Assembly (NCBI GenBank): GCA_038212445.1
Contig: JBBQUM010000036.1
Span: forward strand, 13,204 to 77,203
Length of the DNA stretch: 64,000 nucleotides
Direction: 5' to 3'
Origin: TMP-7 sp038212445
GTDB lineage: Bacteria > Acidobacteriota > Terriglobia > Bryobacterales > Bryobacteraceae
Of the stretch, positions 38,342 through 46,836 are shown in pieces. The notes under the pieces are model-generated. The model saw only the letters and a list, made by a program, of their open reading frames with translations. It was not told the origin of the DNA and searched no databases. Position 1 is the first letter of the stretch; every line of letters starts with the position of its first letter. The translations under genes were made by a program, and so were the position numbers.

Positions 38342-39133
38342 GTGGTATCCTCGACCGTGGTTCGAATCCGCCTGTTTGCCCTCTTCCTCTCGGCCCTCGC
38401 CGCCTCCGGTTGCGGCGCCGGTGGCGACTCCCAGACTAGTACTCCTGAATACACTTACCAGGTCGTCAAGACTTTCCCCCACGATCCCCAGGCTTTCACC
38501 CAGGGACTCGAGTTCCGCGACGGCGTCCTCTATGAGAGCACCGGTCAGAATGGACGCTCCTGGGTTCGCAAAGTCGCGCTGGAATCGGGCAGCGTCATTC
38601 AGCAGGCGGACCTTCCGGCTCAATACTTTGGAGAGGGAATCACTATCGCCGACAATAAGATCATCGAGTTAACCTGGCAGTCTAACAGGGGATTCGTCTA
38701 CGATCTTGGCCGGTTTCAACTGCTCAGCACCTTCAATTATCCCGGCGAAGGCTGGGGACTCACCCATAACGGCGGCGACATCTACATGAGCGACGGCACC
38801 GCCCAAATCCGCGTCTGGGATGCCTCCACGCTCGCCGAAAAGAGCCGCATCGATGTCACCGACCGCGGCCAGCCCGTCCGTGAGTTGAATGAGCTTGAAT
38901 GGGTGAAGGGCGAAATCTTCGCCAATGTCTGGCAAACCGAGCGGATCGCCCGAATCTCCCCCAAGGACGGCAAGATCACCGGCTGGATCGACCTCACGGG
39001 ACTTCTCTCCCCCGGCGAACGCGCCACCACCGACGTCCTCAACGGCATCGCCTACGACACTCAAAACGACCGCCTCTTCGTCACCGGCAAGCTTTGGCCC
39101 AAGCTCTTCGAAATCAAGCTCGTGAAGAAGTAA
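38342..39133 (+). CDS. Glutaminyl-peptide cyclotransferase-like protein
   Basis: A protein of about 263 residues with a lipoprotein-like signal (LFALFLSALAASGCG) and a five-bladed propeller fold: VKTFPHDPQAFTQGLEF, YESTGQNGRSWVRKV, GEGITI, GEGWGLT and LNELEWVKGEIFANVW. These match the glutamine cyclotransferase family (plant-type QC), which forms N-terminal pyroglutamate. The start is uncertain; I chose GTG 38342 because it places the lipobox at the usual distance; GTG 38357 or an upstream ATG at 38225 are alternatives. Confidence 0.8.
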   Translation: MVSSTVVRIRLFALFLSALAASGCGAGGDSQTSTPEYTYQVVKTFPHDPQAFTQGLEFRDGVLYESTGQNGRSWVRKVALESGSVIQQADLPAQYFGEGITIADNKIIELTWQSNRGFVYDLGRFQLLSTFNYPGEGWGLTHNGGDIYMSDGTAQIRVWDASTLAEKSRIDVTDRGQPVRELNELEWVKGEIFANVWQTERIARISPKDGKITGWIDLTGLLSPGERATTDVLNGIAYDTQNDRLFVTGKLWPKLFEIKLVKK

Positions 39134-39169
39134 CGCCCTGACGCTCCCGCGCGTATTAATGATCTAGCC

Positions 39170-42106
39170 GTGAAGAAGCTCCCCCTATGGGCGGCTGTAC
39201 TGTCTTGCTTCCTCCTTCACGCCAGTCGCCTGCCTATACGGACTTACACCACCGCCGAGGGGCTCTCCCGATTCGATGGCTATCGCTTCGCAAACTACGG
39301 AACCGAGCAGGGACTGCCGTCTAACTTCATCTCTGATTTCATCGAAACTCCGTCCGGAGATTACTGGGTGGCGACGGGAGGGGGCCTTTGCCGTTTTGAT
39401 CCCGTTGGCTCGGGACAATCGCGATTCCATTGCCTTCCAACCACCGGCGATGGCGGCATCCCGCCTCCACTGGCGCTCTATCGTGATCGCGACGGAAACC
39501 TCTGGAGTGGCGTTTCCGGCGGCGTCTTCAAGCGCGCTGCCAACGATTCTCAATTCAAACGCGTCGATCTTCGCGATGTCCGCTCCGACTCTGGATTCGA
39601 AGCGTTACTGGTCGACCGCCACGGCACTCTTTGGGCTGGTTCGTCCAACGGCCTCTACCGCCGGGATCCCGATGGCGCTGAACGCCGCTACACTTCCGCC
39701 GATGGTCTCCCCAACGACTACATCATGGCCCTGGTAGAGGACCGCGCCGGACACCTGTGGATCGGGACGCGCGCCGGACTCGTCCGCCTGGATCAATCCA
39801 TGGCGCCCGGACCGTCGCTCAAGCCCCGCTTCACCGTGTACTCCGTTAAGGACGGCCTGCCGGCGCCTCGCATCGAGTCGCTGCTCGAATCCTCCGGCGG
39901 CACGCTGTGGGTGGGAACTAACGAGTGCATCGCCGAGCACGTCGCGAGCAGTCCCGGTGATCCGCGTGAGTTTCGCAGCTTCACGCTGGCCCAAGGTCTG
40001 AGCGCCCGCAGCGTAGGAGCGCTGGCGGAGGATCGCGACGGCAACCTCTGGATCGGCACCTTCGGTTCAGGCGCGATGAAAGTGGCGCACAGCGGCTTTT
40101 TGATCTACTCCGAAGCCGACGGTCTCGACTTTGTTCGATCGCTCGTCCAAAGCCGTGACGGCACACTCTGCGCCTTCATCCGTCGTGGCTCGCGGCTCCA
40201 CATGGCGCGGTTCGATGGCCGCCGGTTCTTTCCAGTGGAGCCCGGCTGGCCAAAAGGCATCTCTGACTACGGCTGGGGGTGGGGACAAATTGCGTTGCAG
40301 GATGAGAACAGCGAATGGTGGATCGCCACCGGCGAGGGCTTACTCCGCTTTCCCCCTGTCGCGCGCGTTGATGATCTCGTTGGCAAGCCGCCTCAAGCTA
40401 TCTACACCACCCACGATGGACTGCCCGGCAACGGCATCTTCCGCATCTACGAGGATTCGCATCGCGACATCTGGATCGGCACTATCGGCCTGAATCACCA
40501 GGACGGACTTGCCCGCTGGTGCCGCTCCACGGGTAAGGTCACCACGTTCTCCCAGGACTCGGGCTTGCCCGGCGACCCCGCCCCTACCGCATTCGCCGAA
40601 GACCGCGGCGGCAATGTCTGGATCGGGCTCTTCCACGGCGGACTGGCTCGCTATTGCCGGTCCACCGGTCGCTTCACCACCTTCACCGCCAACCAAATGC
40701 ACGGCGGCGTCAGAACCCTCATGACCGACTCCGCGGGCCGGCTTTGGATCGGCGCCAGCTGCGGTCTCGCGCATGTCGACGATCCTGTCAGCGAGCCTCC
40801 GCGCCTCATATGGCAGAGCAGCGCCGAGGGGCTTTCAAGTAACTACATCGCCGCTCTCACCGAGGACAATCGGGGACGGATCTATGCCGCTACCGGGCGC
40901 GGAGTGGATCGCTTTGAACCCGGTGCCGGTGGCGCGGGCGCTATGAGACACTACACCACCGCCGATGGCATTCCGCCCGGCGAATTGGAACTCGCTGTCC
41001 GCGACCGCCACGGCCTGGTGTGGTTCGGCACTCCGCTGGGCGCCGCGCGCCCTCCTCCGCCAGTCCTCCTGACGGCGTTGAACGTCGGCGGTATCCCTCA
41101 TCCGATTTCCGATCTCGGAGAAAGCGGCATCACCGGACTCCGCTTGAAACAGACGCCCGTCCGCGTCGATTTCGTCGGCATCGACTATTCCCCCGGTGAG
41201 ACGCTCCGCTACCAGTACCGCCTTGAGGGCACTGATCTCGCCTGGAGCCCGCCCACCGATCAGCGCAGCGTCGTGTACGCGAATCTGGCTTCGGGAAGCT
41301 ACCATTTCCTCGTCCGCGCCGTGGCTAGCGACGGCGCGGTCAGCCCGCAACCCGCCAGCCTCTCGTTTACCATCCTCCCTCCGCTCTGGCGCTCCTGGTG
41401 GTTTCTGACTGCGTGCGCGCTAGCTACGCTGCTGATCGCCGTGGGCCTCCACCGTTACCGTCTGGCCCAACTTCTGGCGGTGGCCAATGTGCGCACCCGG
41501 ATCGCCACTGACCTCCACGACGACATCGGAGCCAGCCTGTCCCAAATCGCAATCCTCAGCGAAGTCGCACAACGTACCGGCACAGTCGACGAACCCGCCC
41601 GCATACCGCTCGCTGAAATCGCCGGCATCTCCCGCGAACTCATCGACTCGATGAGCGATATCGTCTGGGCCATCAATCCCGTCCACGACAGCCTGGGCAA
41701 TCTGGTCTATCGCATGCGCCGCTTTGCCACCGACATGCTGGTGACCCGCCAGATTGTCCTGCACTTCCGCTCCACCATCACCGATCACGACTTGCGTGTC
41801 GGCGCCAACGCCCGCCGCGAACTCTACCTGATCTTCAAGGAGGCCATCCACAACATCCTTCGCCACTCGGGCGCAGGCCAGGTCGAAGTGGACCTCCACC
41901 GCGTCGACGGCGCGCTCACGCTCAGTGTGTCCGACAACGGCAAAGGATTCGATCCGGCTGTAGTCTGCAAAGGCCGCGGGCTCACCCATATGCGCAAACG
42001 CGCGACGGCTCTCGGCGGCAAACTGTCACTCGAAGCCGCACCCGATCGGGGCGCCTGCATCCGGCTGGTTGCACCGATCGACAGCCGAAAACCCTGGCAG
42101 CGTTGA
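39170..42106 (+). CDS. Reg_prop two-component sensor histidine kinase
   Basis: A 978-residue sensor. A signal peptide is followed by about 14 Reg_prop-type beta-propeller repeats (recurring 'GNLWIGT', 'GLPxDYI' phrases), a Y_Y_Y domain near residues 650-730 and a membrane helix (ALATLLIAVGLHRY). The kinase part has the HisKA_3 box TDLHDDIGASLSQ with His783, and an ATP site with SDNGKGFDP and GRGLTHMRKR. The start is GTG 39170. The first propeller repeat looks shortened by an in-frame deletion. The response regulator gene follows at 42144, with only a 37-base gap, so the two are a functional pair. Confidence 0.9.
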   Translation: MKKLPLWAAVLSCFLLHASRLPIRTYTTAEGLSRFDGYRFANYGTEQGLPSNFISDFIETPSGDYWVATGGGLCRFDPVGSGQSRFHCLPTTGDGGIPPPLALYRDRDGNLWSGVSGGVFKRAANDSQFKRVDLRDVRSDSGFEALLVDRHGTLWAGSSNGLYRRDPDGAERRYTSADGLPNDYIMALVEDRAGHLWIGTRAGLVRLDQSMAPGPSLKPRFTVYSVKDGLPAPRIESLLESSGGTLWVGTNECIAEHVASSPGDPREFRSFTLAQGLSARSVGALAEDRDGNLWIGTFGSGAMKVAHSGFLIYSEADGLDFVRSLVQSRDGTLCAFIRRGSRLHMARFDGRRFFPVEPGWPKGISDYGWGWGQIALQDENSEWWIATGEGLLRFPPVARVDDLVGKPPQAIYTTHDGLPGNGIFRIYEDSHRDIWIGTIGLNHQDGLARWCRSTGKVTTFSQDSGLPGDPAPTAFAEDRGGNVWIGLFHGGLARYCRSTGRFTTFTANQMHGGVRTLMTDSAGRLWIGASCGLAHVDDPVSEPPRLIWQSSAEGLSSNYIAALTEDNRGRIYAATGRGVDRFEPGAGGAGAMRHYTTADGIPPGELELAVRDRHGLVWFGTPLGAARPPPPVLLTALNVGGIPHPISDLGESGITGLRLKQTPVRVDFVGIDYSPGETLRYQYRLEGTDLAWSPPTDQRSVVYANLASGSYHFLVRAVASDGAVSPQPASLSFTILPPLWRSWWFLTACALATLLIAVGLHRYRLAQLLAVANVRTRIATDLHDDIGASLSQIAILSEVAQRTGTVDEPARIPLAEIAGISRELIDSMSDIVWAINPVHDSLGNLVYRMRRFATDMLVTRQIVLHFRSTITDHDLRVGANARRELYLIFKEAIHNILRHSGAGQVEVDLHRVDGALTLSVSDNGKGFDPAVVCKGRGLTHMRKRATALGGKLSLEAAPDRGACIRLVAPIDSRKPWQR

Positions 42107-42143
42107 GGGGGAAACCCACTTCGGTTTCCGCTACCCTTGGAGC

Positions 42144-42794
42144 TTGGCGGTTCCCCAACTCATCAAAGTGGCGATCATCGAGGACGACCGCCTCATCCGG
42201 GAAGGCCTCTGCGCGCTGATCAACGCCGCCGCAAAGTATCGATGCACGGGCGAGTACCCCTCCATGGAGGAGGCGCTCGCTACTCCCTGGAAAGATCCGC
42301 CCGACGTTGCACTCGTCGACGTCGGCCTACCCGGAATGTCCGGCATCCATGGACTACCGGTGCTGCGTGAGCGGTATCCGTCGGTCGCGTTTCTGATGCT
42401 TACCGTTTACGAGGATGATGAACGCATCTTCGAAGCGCTGTGCGCCGGCGCCTCCGGCTACCTCCTTAAGAAAACGCACCCTGACCGACTGCTCGCCTGC
42501 ATCTCGGAGGTTCTCGAGGGCGGCGCTCCCATGTCGCCCGAAATCGCGCGCCGCGTACTCGGCCACTTTCGCGAGATGCGCCGTCCTCCTGCGGTCGCCG
42601 CTCAACTCACCCCACATGAGCAGCGCCTGCTCAAACTGCTTGTGGAAGGGCACAACTACCAAAGCGCCGCCGCCGAACTCGGTGTCAGCTTCAGCACCAT
42701 CAACTTCCACATGCAGAACATTTACGGCAAGCTCCAGGTGCATTCCAAAGCGGAGGCCGTGGCTAAGGCGCTCCGGCAGCGGATCGTAAAGTAG
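42144..42794 (+). CDS. NarL/LuxR-type response regulator
   Basis: A 216-residue regulator, partner of the preceding kinase. The receiver domain has the acidic pair in AIIEDDRLI, the phospho-acceptor Asp in VALVDVGLPG, the Thr in MLTVYE and the Lys in YLLKKTH. A LuxR-type helix-turn-helix lies at the C-terminus (LTPHEQRLLKLLVEGHN, then SFSTINFHMQNIYGKL). The start is unclear; TTG 42144 gives a normal N-terminus, while an upstream frame start at 42069 would overlap the kinase gene. Target genes are unknown. Confidence 0.88.
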   Translation: MAVPQLIKVAIIEDDRLIREGLCALINAAAKYRCTGEYPSMEEALATPWKDPPDVALVDVGLPGMSGIHGLPVLRERYPSVAFLMLTVYEDDERIFEALCAGASGYLLKKTHPDRLLACISEVLEGGAPMSPEIARRVLGHFREMRRPPAVAAQLTPHEQRLLKLLVEGHNYQSAAAELGVSFSTINFHMQNIYGKLQVHSKAEAVAKALRQRIVK

Positions 42795-42899
42795 CCCTGA
42801 AGCAGCCCGCCCCTCACAAAACTAGCAACGTTGAGGGGGCGCACCGCTACCCTCCTCTGTACAATCGCCGAGTATCAATCTCCCACTGGAGGGATGTCG

Positions 42900-43190
42900 A
42901 TGTACTCACGAATCTTCCGTCGCGGCCTGGTTCTCGCCGCTGCCTTCTTGCTCCTCATCGCCGGCGCCGCACTTGCGCAACGGCCTCGGGACAATGTCTC
43001 GAGTGGACGCCATCCCAACCTCGCTGCCGCACAGAGACTCAGCCAGCAAGCCTGGGAAAAAGTTACGGCCGCTCAAGAAGCGAATGAATGGGACATGGAC
43101 GGCCACGCACAAAAAGCCAAGAACTTGCTTGACGAAGTGAATCGCGAGTTGAAAGAGGCTGCTCAAGCTGCCAACCACAACCGCAGATAG
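42900..43190 (+). CDS. Small secreted helical protein
   Basis: A 96-residue protein from ATG 42900, which has GGAGGG six bases upstream; an ATG at 42894 is too close to that site. A clear signal peptide (GLVLAAAFLLLIAGAALAQ) is followed by a helical, charged region (AAQRLSQQAWEKVTAAQEANEWD ending with NRELKEAAQAAN). It has no recognised domain. It precedes the disturbed hflK/hflC locus, 15 bases before it, so it could belong to that transcription unit. Confidence 0.65.
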   Translation: MYSRIFRRGLVLAAAFLLLIAGAALAQRPRDNVSSGRHPNLAAAQRLSQQAWEKVTAAQEANEWDMDGHAQKAKNLLDEVNRELKEAAQAANHNRR

Positions 43191-43205
43191 CCTGGAGGGC
43201 CCCAA

Positions 43206-43737
43206 ATGAGCAGACCGGCGGTGATGGCAATCGTGGCCCTCACAATTGTTGCGGCCGGCGTGATCGGCGGAAAACGCTTCCTGCTAACGCCGGCCTCCAT
43301 TCACGCTGCCACGACAACGGTAGGTCCCGCCCAGTCCTACCTGGTGATTCTCGGTGCCAACGACACCGCAGACACCAACTGGGACGGCTCGATCACGGTT
43401 ACCGGCGCCAGCGTCGAGATCCTGCGCGGCTGGCGATGGCATTACCCCCTTCCACCGTTCCGAGAATGATCTGCTGGCACTCGCTGCTGCCGCCGAACGC
43501 AGCTCCGATCACGCTTTGGCGCACGTCATCACCGCCCGAAGCTCAACGCCGCAGGCTGGCCGTACCCGAATCCGTTTCAGCCAGCAGGAGCAGGCGTTCC
43601 GCGACGCTCCGGAAACCATGGAGCAGGTGCTGCCCGCAAAAAAGAAGCTGATCGTCGACTCTGCCGGCGGACGCCGCCATCTGCTGTTTCTTGAGGACGG
43701 GGCCGTGCTCCCGTCCGCCGCCGTCTTGCGCGATTGA
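43206..43737 (+). pseudogene. Mosaic of three gene fragments (secreted protein / P-type ATPase / HflK)
   Basis: The first frame, ATG 43206 with GGAGG upstream, encodes an exported protein start: a membrane helix, then LVILGANDTADTNWDGSITV, a block seen in acidobacterial secreted proteins, up to about 43440. The next 150 bases, in shifting frames, encode ENDLLALAAAAERSSDHALAHVI and then EAQRRRLAVPE, which look like a piece of a heavy-metal P-type ATPase. From about 43615 to the stop the frame reads TMEQVLPAKKKLIVDSAGG, the C-terminus of an HflK protein. None is a full gene. This is either a rearranged remnant or a mis-assembled junction. Confidence 0.65.
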
Positions 43738-43749
43738 GGATTGAGGAAA

Positions 43750-44644
43750 ATGGAACTGGAACCGTATCGCAAATACTGGCCCGCTGCTGCCGCGGCGATT
43801 CTCGTCGTCGGCGCCTCGCTGATGTTTTTCACCGTCCGCGAGACTGAGTTCGTTTTGGTGACGCAGTTCGGCCGCCCGGTTCGTACCGTCGACGCCGCCG
43901 GCCTCAACGCCAAGTGGCCATTTCAAACCGCGATTTACTTTGACCGCCGCCTCCGCGTTTACAACCCCAGGCCATCGGAGTTCCTTACCCGCGACAAGAA
44001 AAACGTGGTTATCGAGAGCTACGTCGTCTGGAAGATCGGCAACCCCAATCGCTTCTTCGAAACCGTGGGGGATGCGTCCTCCGCTGAAATGCGCCTGCAC
44101 GACATCATTTGGTCCGGGCTCTCCGCAGCGCTTGGTGCGCACGAAAATGGACTCCCTGGTGGGCACCGATCCCGCCGCCATTGAAACCAACTCCCTGCTC
44201 GATCATCTCGTCGCTCTCACCGGCCAGTCCGCGCTGGAACAGTACGGAATCAGCCTCGTCGACGTTCGCATCAAACGCATCAATCTGCCGGAACAGAACA
44301 AGCAGAGCGTCTACGCCCGCATGCGTGCCGAGCGTGAACGCATCGCCCGCCAGTATCGCGCTGAAGGAGAAGAACAGGCACTCAGTATTCGCGCTGACGC
44401 CGACCGCGGCAAGGACGAAATCCTCTCCGTCGCCTACAAACAGGCTGAGACCGTGAAAGGGCACGGCGACGCTGAAGCTACTCGCATCTACGGCCAGGCG
44501 TACTCGAAAAATCCCCAGTTCTACAAACTTCTCCGCACGCTCGAATCGTACAAGAAAGTCCTGGACGACAAGACTACGGCCATCCTCAGTTCGGATTCCG
44601 ACCTGCTTCGCGTACTAACCAAGGGTGAGTCGGCTGTGAAATGA
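43750..44644 (+). pseudogene. hflC: HflC-like membrane protease modulator, frameshifted
   Basis: SPFH/prohibitin-family protein. The first frame (ATG 43750, with GAGGAA just upstream) gives the membrane anchor and SPFH domain (LVTQFGRPVRTVDAAGL, VIESYVVWKI) up to HDIIWSGLSAALGAHE. The reading frame then changes at a run of four A (44144-44147), and the second frame continues DSLVGTDPAAIETN to the stop at 44644, including NKQSVYARMRAERERIA. HflC works with HflK to regulate the FtsH protease. One base removed would restore a protein of about 297 residues. It overlaps hflK by four bases. Confidence 0.8.
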
Positions 44645-45615
44645 GCACGCTTGCGCTCGAACTCGAAACCCGCCCCGTCGAAACCCGGCCTGAGCTACCG
44701 CCGGCAGCGCCACCACGGCATCGCACTCCTCGCCGCATCGCCTTCGGCGTCGCCGTCTTGTGGATCCTCTCCGGCTTCTATCTCGTCGCGCCGGATCAAC
44801 AAGCGGTGGAAACTCTCTTCGGACGCGTCGCCGCCCCTCGTGTCATGCCCGGGCTCCACTACGCCCTGCCGTGGCCCATCGAGACCGTCACCAAACTCAA
44901 GGTGCGGCAACTGCAAAGGCTGATTGTCGGTGGCGACCCGATCGACACTGTCCTCGGACGCACTCAGCCGTTGCGGTCGCAATTCCTTACCGGCGATCAG
45001 AACATCATCAATCTCCGCGTCGCTGTCCAATATTCAGTGAGCGTCCCGGTCCACTACCTGTTCAACGCTAACAACCCGTCACAACTGGTCGGGTCTACCG
45101 TCGAGGCCGCACTTGCCCGCCGCGTTGCTCATCGTGCCGTGGACGCCGTGCTGATCACCGAAAAGGCTGCCATACAGGAAGAGGTTCGCGCGGCGGCTCA
45201 GAAACTGCTCGACTCCTATCGCGCCGGCGTGCAACTCTCCACCATCAACATCGAGAGTGCCGCGCCTCCGCCCGAGGCTGCCGGCGCCTTCCGCGACGTC
45301 GCCAGCGCCCGCGCCGACACCGCCCGCATTGTGAGCAACGCCCAAGGATACGCAAATGACCTCATTCCCAAAGCCCGCGGCCAGGCCCGCCAGTTGATCG
45401 AGGAGTCAGAAGCCTACCAGCAGAGGAAAATCAACGAGGCGTCCGGTGACGCCGCGCGCTTCAACCAGATTGCCATCGAGTACGCGCGCAACCCGCAAGT
45501 CACACGCCGTCGCATTTATCTGGAAGTGATGGAGCAGGTGTTGCCGCAAATGAAGAAACTGATCGTCGAGAAGAACCGCAACGTCGACTTGACCATCGTC
45601 GGCACAAGCAAATGA
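44641..45615 (+). CDS. hflK: HflK-like membrane protease modulator
   Basis: A 324-residue SPFH-domain protein with one N-terminal membrane helix (IAFGVAVLWILSGFYLV) after a Pro-rich cytoplasmic leader. VAPDQQAVETLFGRV and PGLHYALPWPIETV are typical of HflK, as is the C-terminal TRRRIYLEVMEQVLPQMKKLIV. HflK and HflC form a membrane complex around FtsH. It overlaps hflC by four bases and the next gene by four. The remnant of another HflK C-terminus lies just upstream of hflC. Confidence 0.88.
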   Translation: MSTLALELETRPVETRPELPPAAPPRHRTPRRIAFGVAVLWILSGFYLVAPDQQAVETLFGRVAAPRVMPGLHYALPWPIETVTKLKVRQLQRLIVGGDPIDTVLGRTQPLRSQFLTGDQNIINLRVAVQYSVSVPVHYLFNANNPSQLVGSTVEAALARRVAHRAVDAVLITEKAAIQEEVRAAAQKLLDSYRAGVQLSTINIESAAPPPEAAGAFRDVASARADTARIVSNAQGYANDLIPKARGQARQLIEESEAYQQRKINEASGDAARFNQIAIEYARNPQVTRRRIYLEVMEQVLPQMKKLIVEKNRNVDLTIVGTSK

Positions 45616-46100
45616 CCCAATCGTCTAAACGCCGCTGGTTCGTTATCACACTGCTGGTCGTCGCTACCGCCGCTGGCTTACCCCGACTGCGAAGGCTGCG
45701 AGCGGCCTCAGATAAGGGCCAGCCTCAGGACACCGTCTTCAATATGCTCGATGCCGCACGCGCCGGCGACGCCAACCGCTATCTCAACTCGTTTACCGGA
45801 TTGATGCGCGCCTCCCTAAGACAGTCCTACTTCGAGACCGCGAATGCAGACTTCGCGAGCTATCTCCGCGAATCCAATGCAGCCGTCAAGGGAGTAGCGG
45901 TCAGCGATCTTCAAGTGGTGAGCGGGGATGAGGTTGAAATTCGGGTGGAGTACATCTATCAGGATCGAAAAGAAGCGCAAACCTTGCACCTCGATCGCGA
46001 AAAGCAAGGTTGGAAAATCGCCCGCATCGAGAGCGACGAAAGACTGCCCGTCTTAATTCCCTACGGGACACCGGTAACAGCCCGCAACGCTAAACAGTGA
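45612..46100 (+). CDS. Membrane-anchored NTF2-like protein
   Basis: A 162-residue protein with one N-terminal membrane helix (WFVITLLVVATAAGL) and a C-terminal domain whose pattern (DTVFNMLDAARAGDANRYLN ... LQVVSGDEVEIRVEYIY) suggests an NTF2-like alpha+beta fold. No specific function is recognised. It overlaps hflK by four bases, so it is translationally linked and may act with the HflKC complex. Its end overlaps the convergent TetR gene by 11 bases. Confidence 0.65.
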   Translation: MTQSSKRRWFVITLLVVATAAGLPRLRRLRAASDKGQPQDTVFNMLDAARAGDANRYLNSFTGLMRASLRQSYFETANADFASYLRESNAAVKGVAVSDLQVVSGDEVEIRVEYIYQDRKEAQTLHLDREKQGWKIARIESDERLPVLIPYGTPVTARNAKQ

Positions 46101-46695
46101 GTCCGCTGCGCAGCACGTCCATCATAAAATCAATCTTCGAAGCCACCGGCGCTTCATCCATAAGGCGCCTCTCCATCAGCCCGCGAGTCAGGTCCGAGAC
46201 CGTCGCCGCGGCGAATTCCGGATCGATCATGCGAATCTCCCGCTTGGCCACAGCCGCGGCAAAAATCTGCGCCAGGTGCCCTTCGCAGTCACGCGCCATC
46301 TGATGGAGATCGAATGGCACGGGATTCCCGCGCAACATCATGCTACGAAATTCCGCCATGTATATCCGAACAAAGTCCCGGTGACGCTCTAAATAGTCCA
46401 GCCGAACCTGCATGTACGCGCGAACCTTCTCATGCCACGAACCCGCCTCCGCAATTCGCGCACGCGTCAATTCATCAAGCCGCCGCATATCGCTGACCAC
46501 CACTGCAAGATAAATCTCTTCCTTTGAGCGAAAATAAAGATAGAGGGTGCCCTTGCCTACCCCCGCCCGTTCGGCAATATCGTCCACAATAGTGTCCCGG
46601 TACCCCTGACGAGCAAATACGAAACGCGCGGCTTCGAGAATCAAGGCCCTGCGCTCCTCCAATCGTTCCGCACGCTGATCTTTGGTTAATGCCAC
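46090..46695 (-). CDS. TetR-family transcriptional regulator
   Basis: A 201-residue repressor with a TetR helix-turn-helix near residues 15-62 (ILEAARFVFARQGYRDTIV ... GVGKGTLYLYFRSKEE) and a helical ligand domain. It is divergent from the RND efflux operon, as AcrR-type repressors usually are, and so probably represses it until a drug or lipid-like ligand binds. The ATG start at 46695 fits the family. Two TGAC-type inverted repeats lie in the intergenic region (46703-46716 and 46802-46819). Confidence 0.88.
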   Translation of the reverse strand: MALTKDQRAERLEERRALILEAARFVFARQGYRDTIVDDIAERAGVGKGTLYLYFRSKEEIYLAVVVSDMRRLDELTRARIAEAGSWHEKVRAYMQVRLDYLERHRDFVRIYMAEFRSMMLRGNPVPFDLHQMARDCEGHLAQIFAAAVAKREIRMIDPEFAAATVSDLTRGLMERRLMDEAPVASKIDFMMDVLRSGLTV

Positions 46696-46801
46696 GCCTA
46701 TATGACTCTCCGGTCAGTGAAGCGGATACAAAGCAAAGAACCTTTGCCATCGATAGCGAATAGTTGAGACGTTTTCATGAACCCAATCATCAATGTTGGT
46801 A

Positions 46802-46819
46802 TGACTGACCAAACAGTCA
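46802..46819. promoter_or_regulatory. Likely TetR operator
   Basis: TGACTG and CAGTCA form a perfect inverted repeat of 6-bp arms around a 6-base spacer. It lies 17 bases before the adaptor start at 46837, so a bound repressor could block transcription or translation start. A weaker TGAC-N6-GTCA copy is at 46703-46716, next to the regulator gene. Confidence 0.6.
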
Positions 46820-46836
46820 GCTTCTCTTGGAAAACA

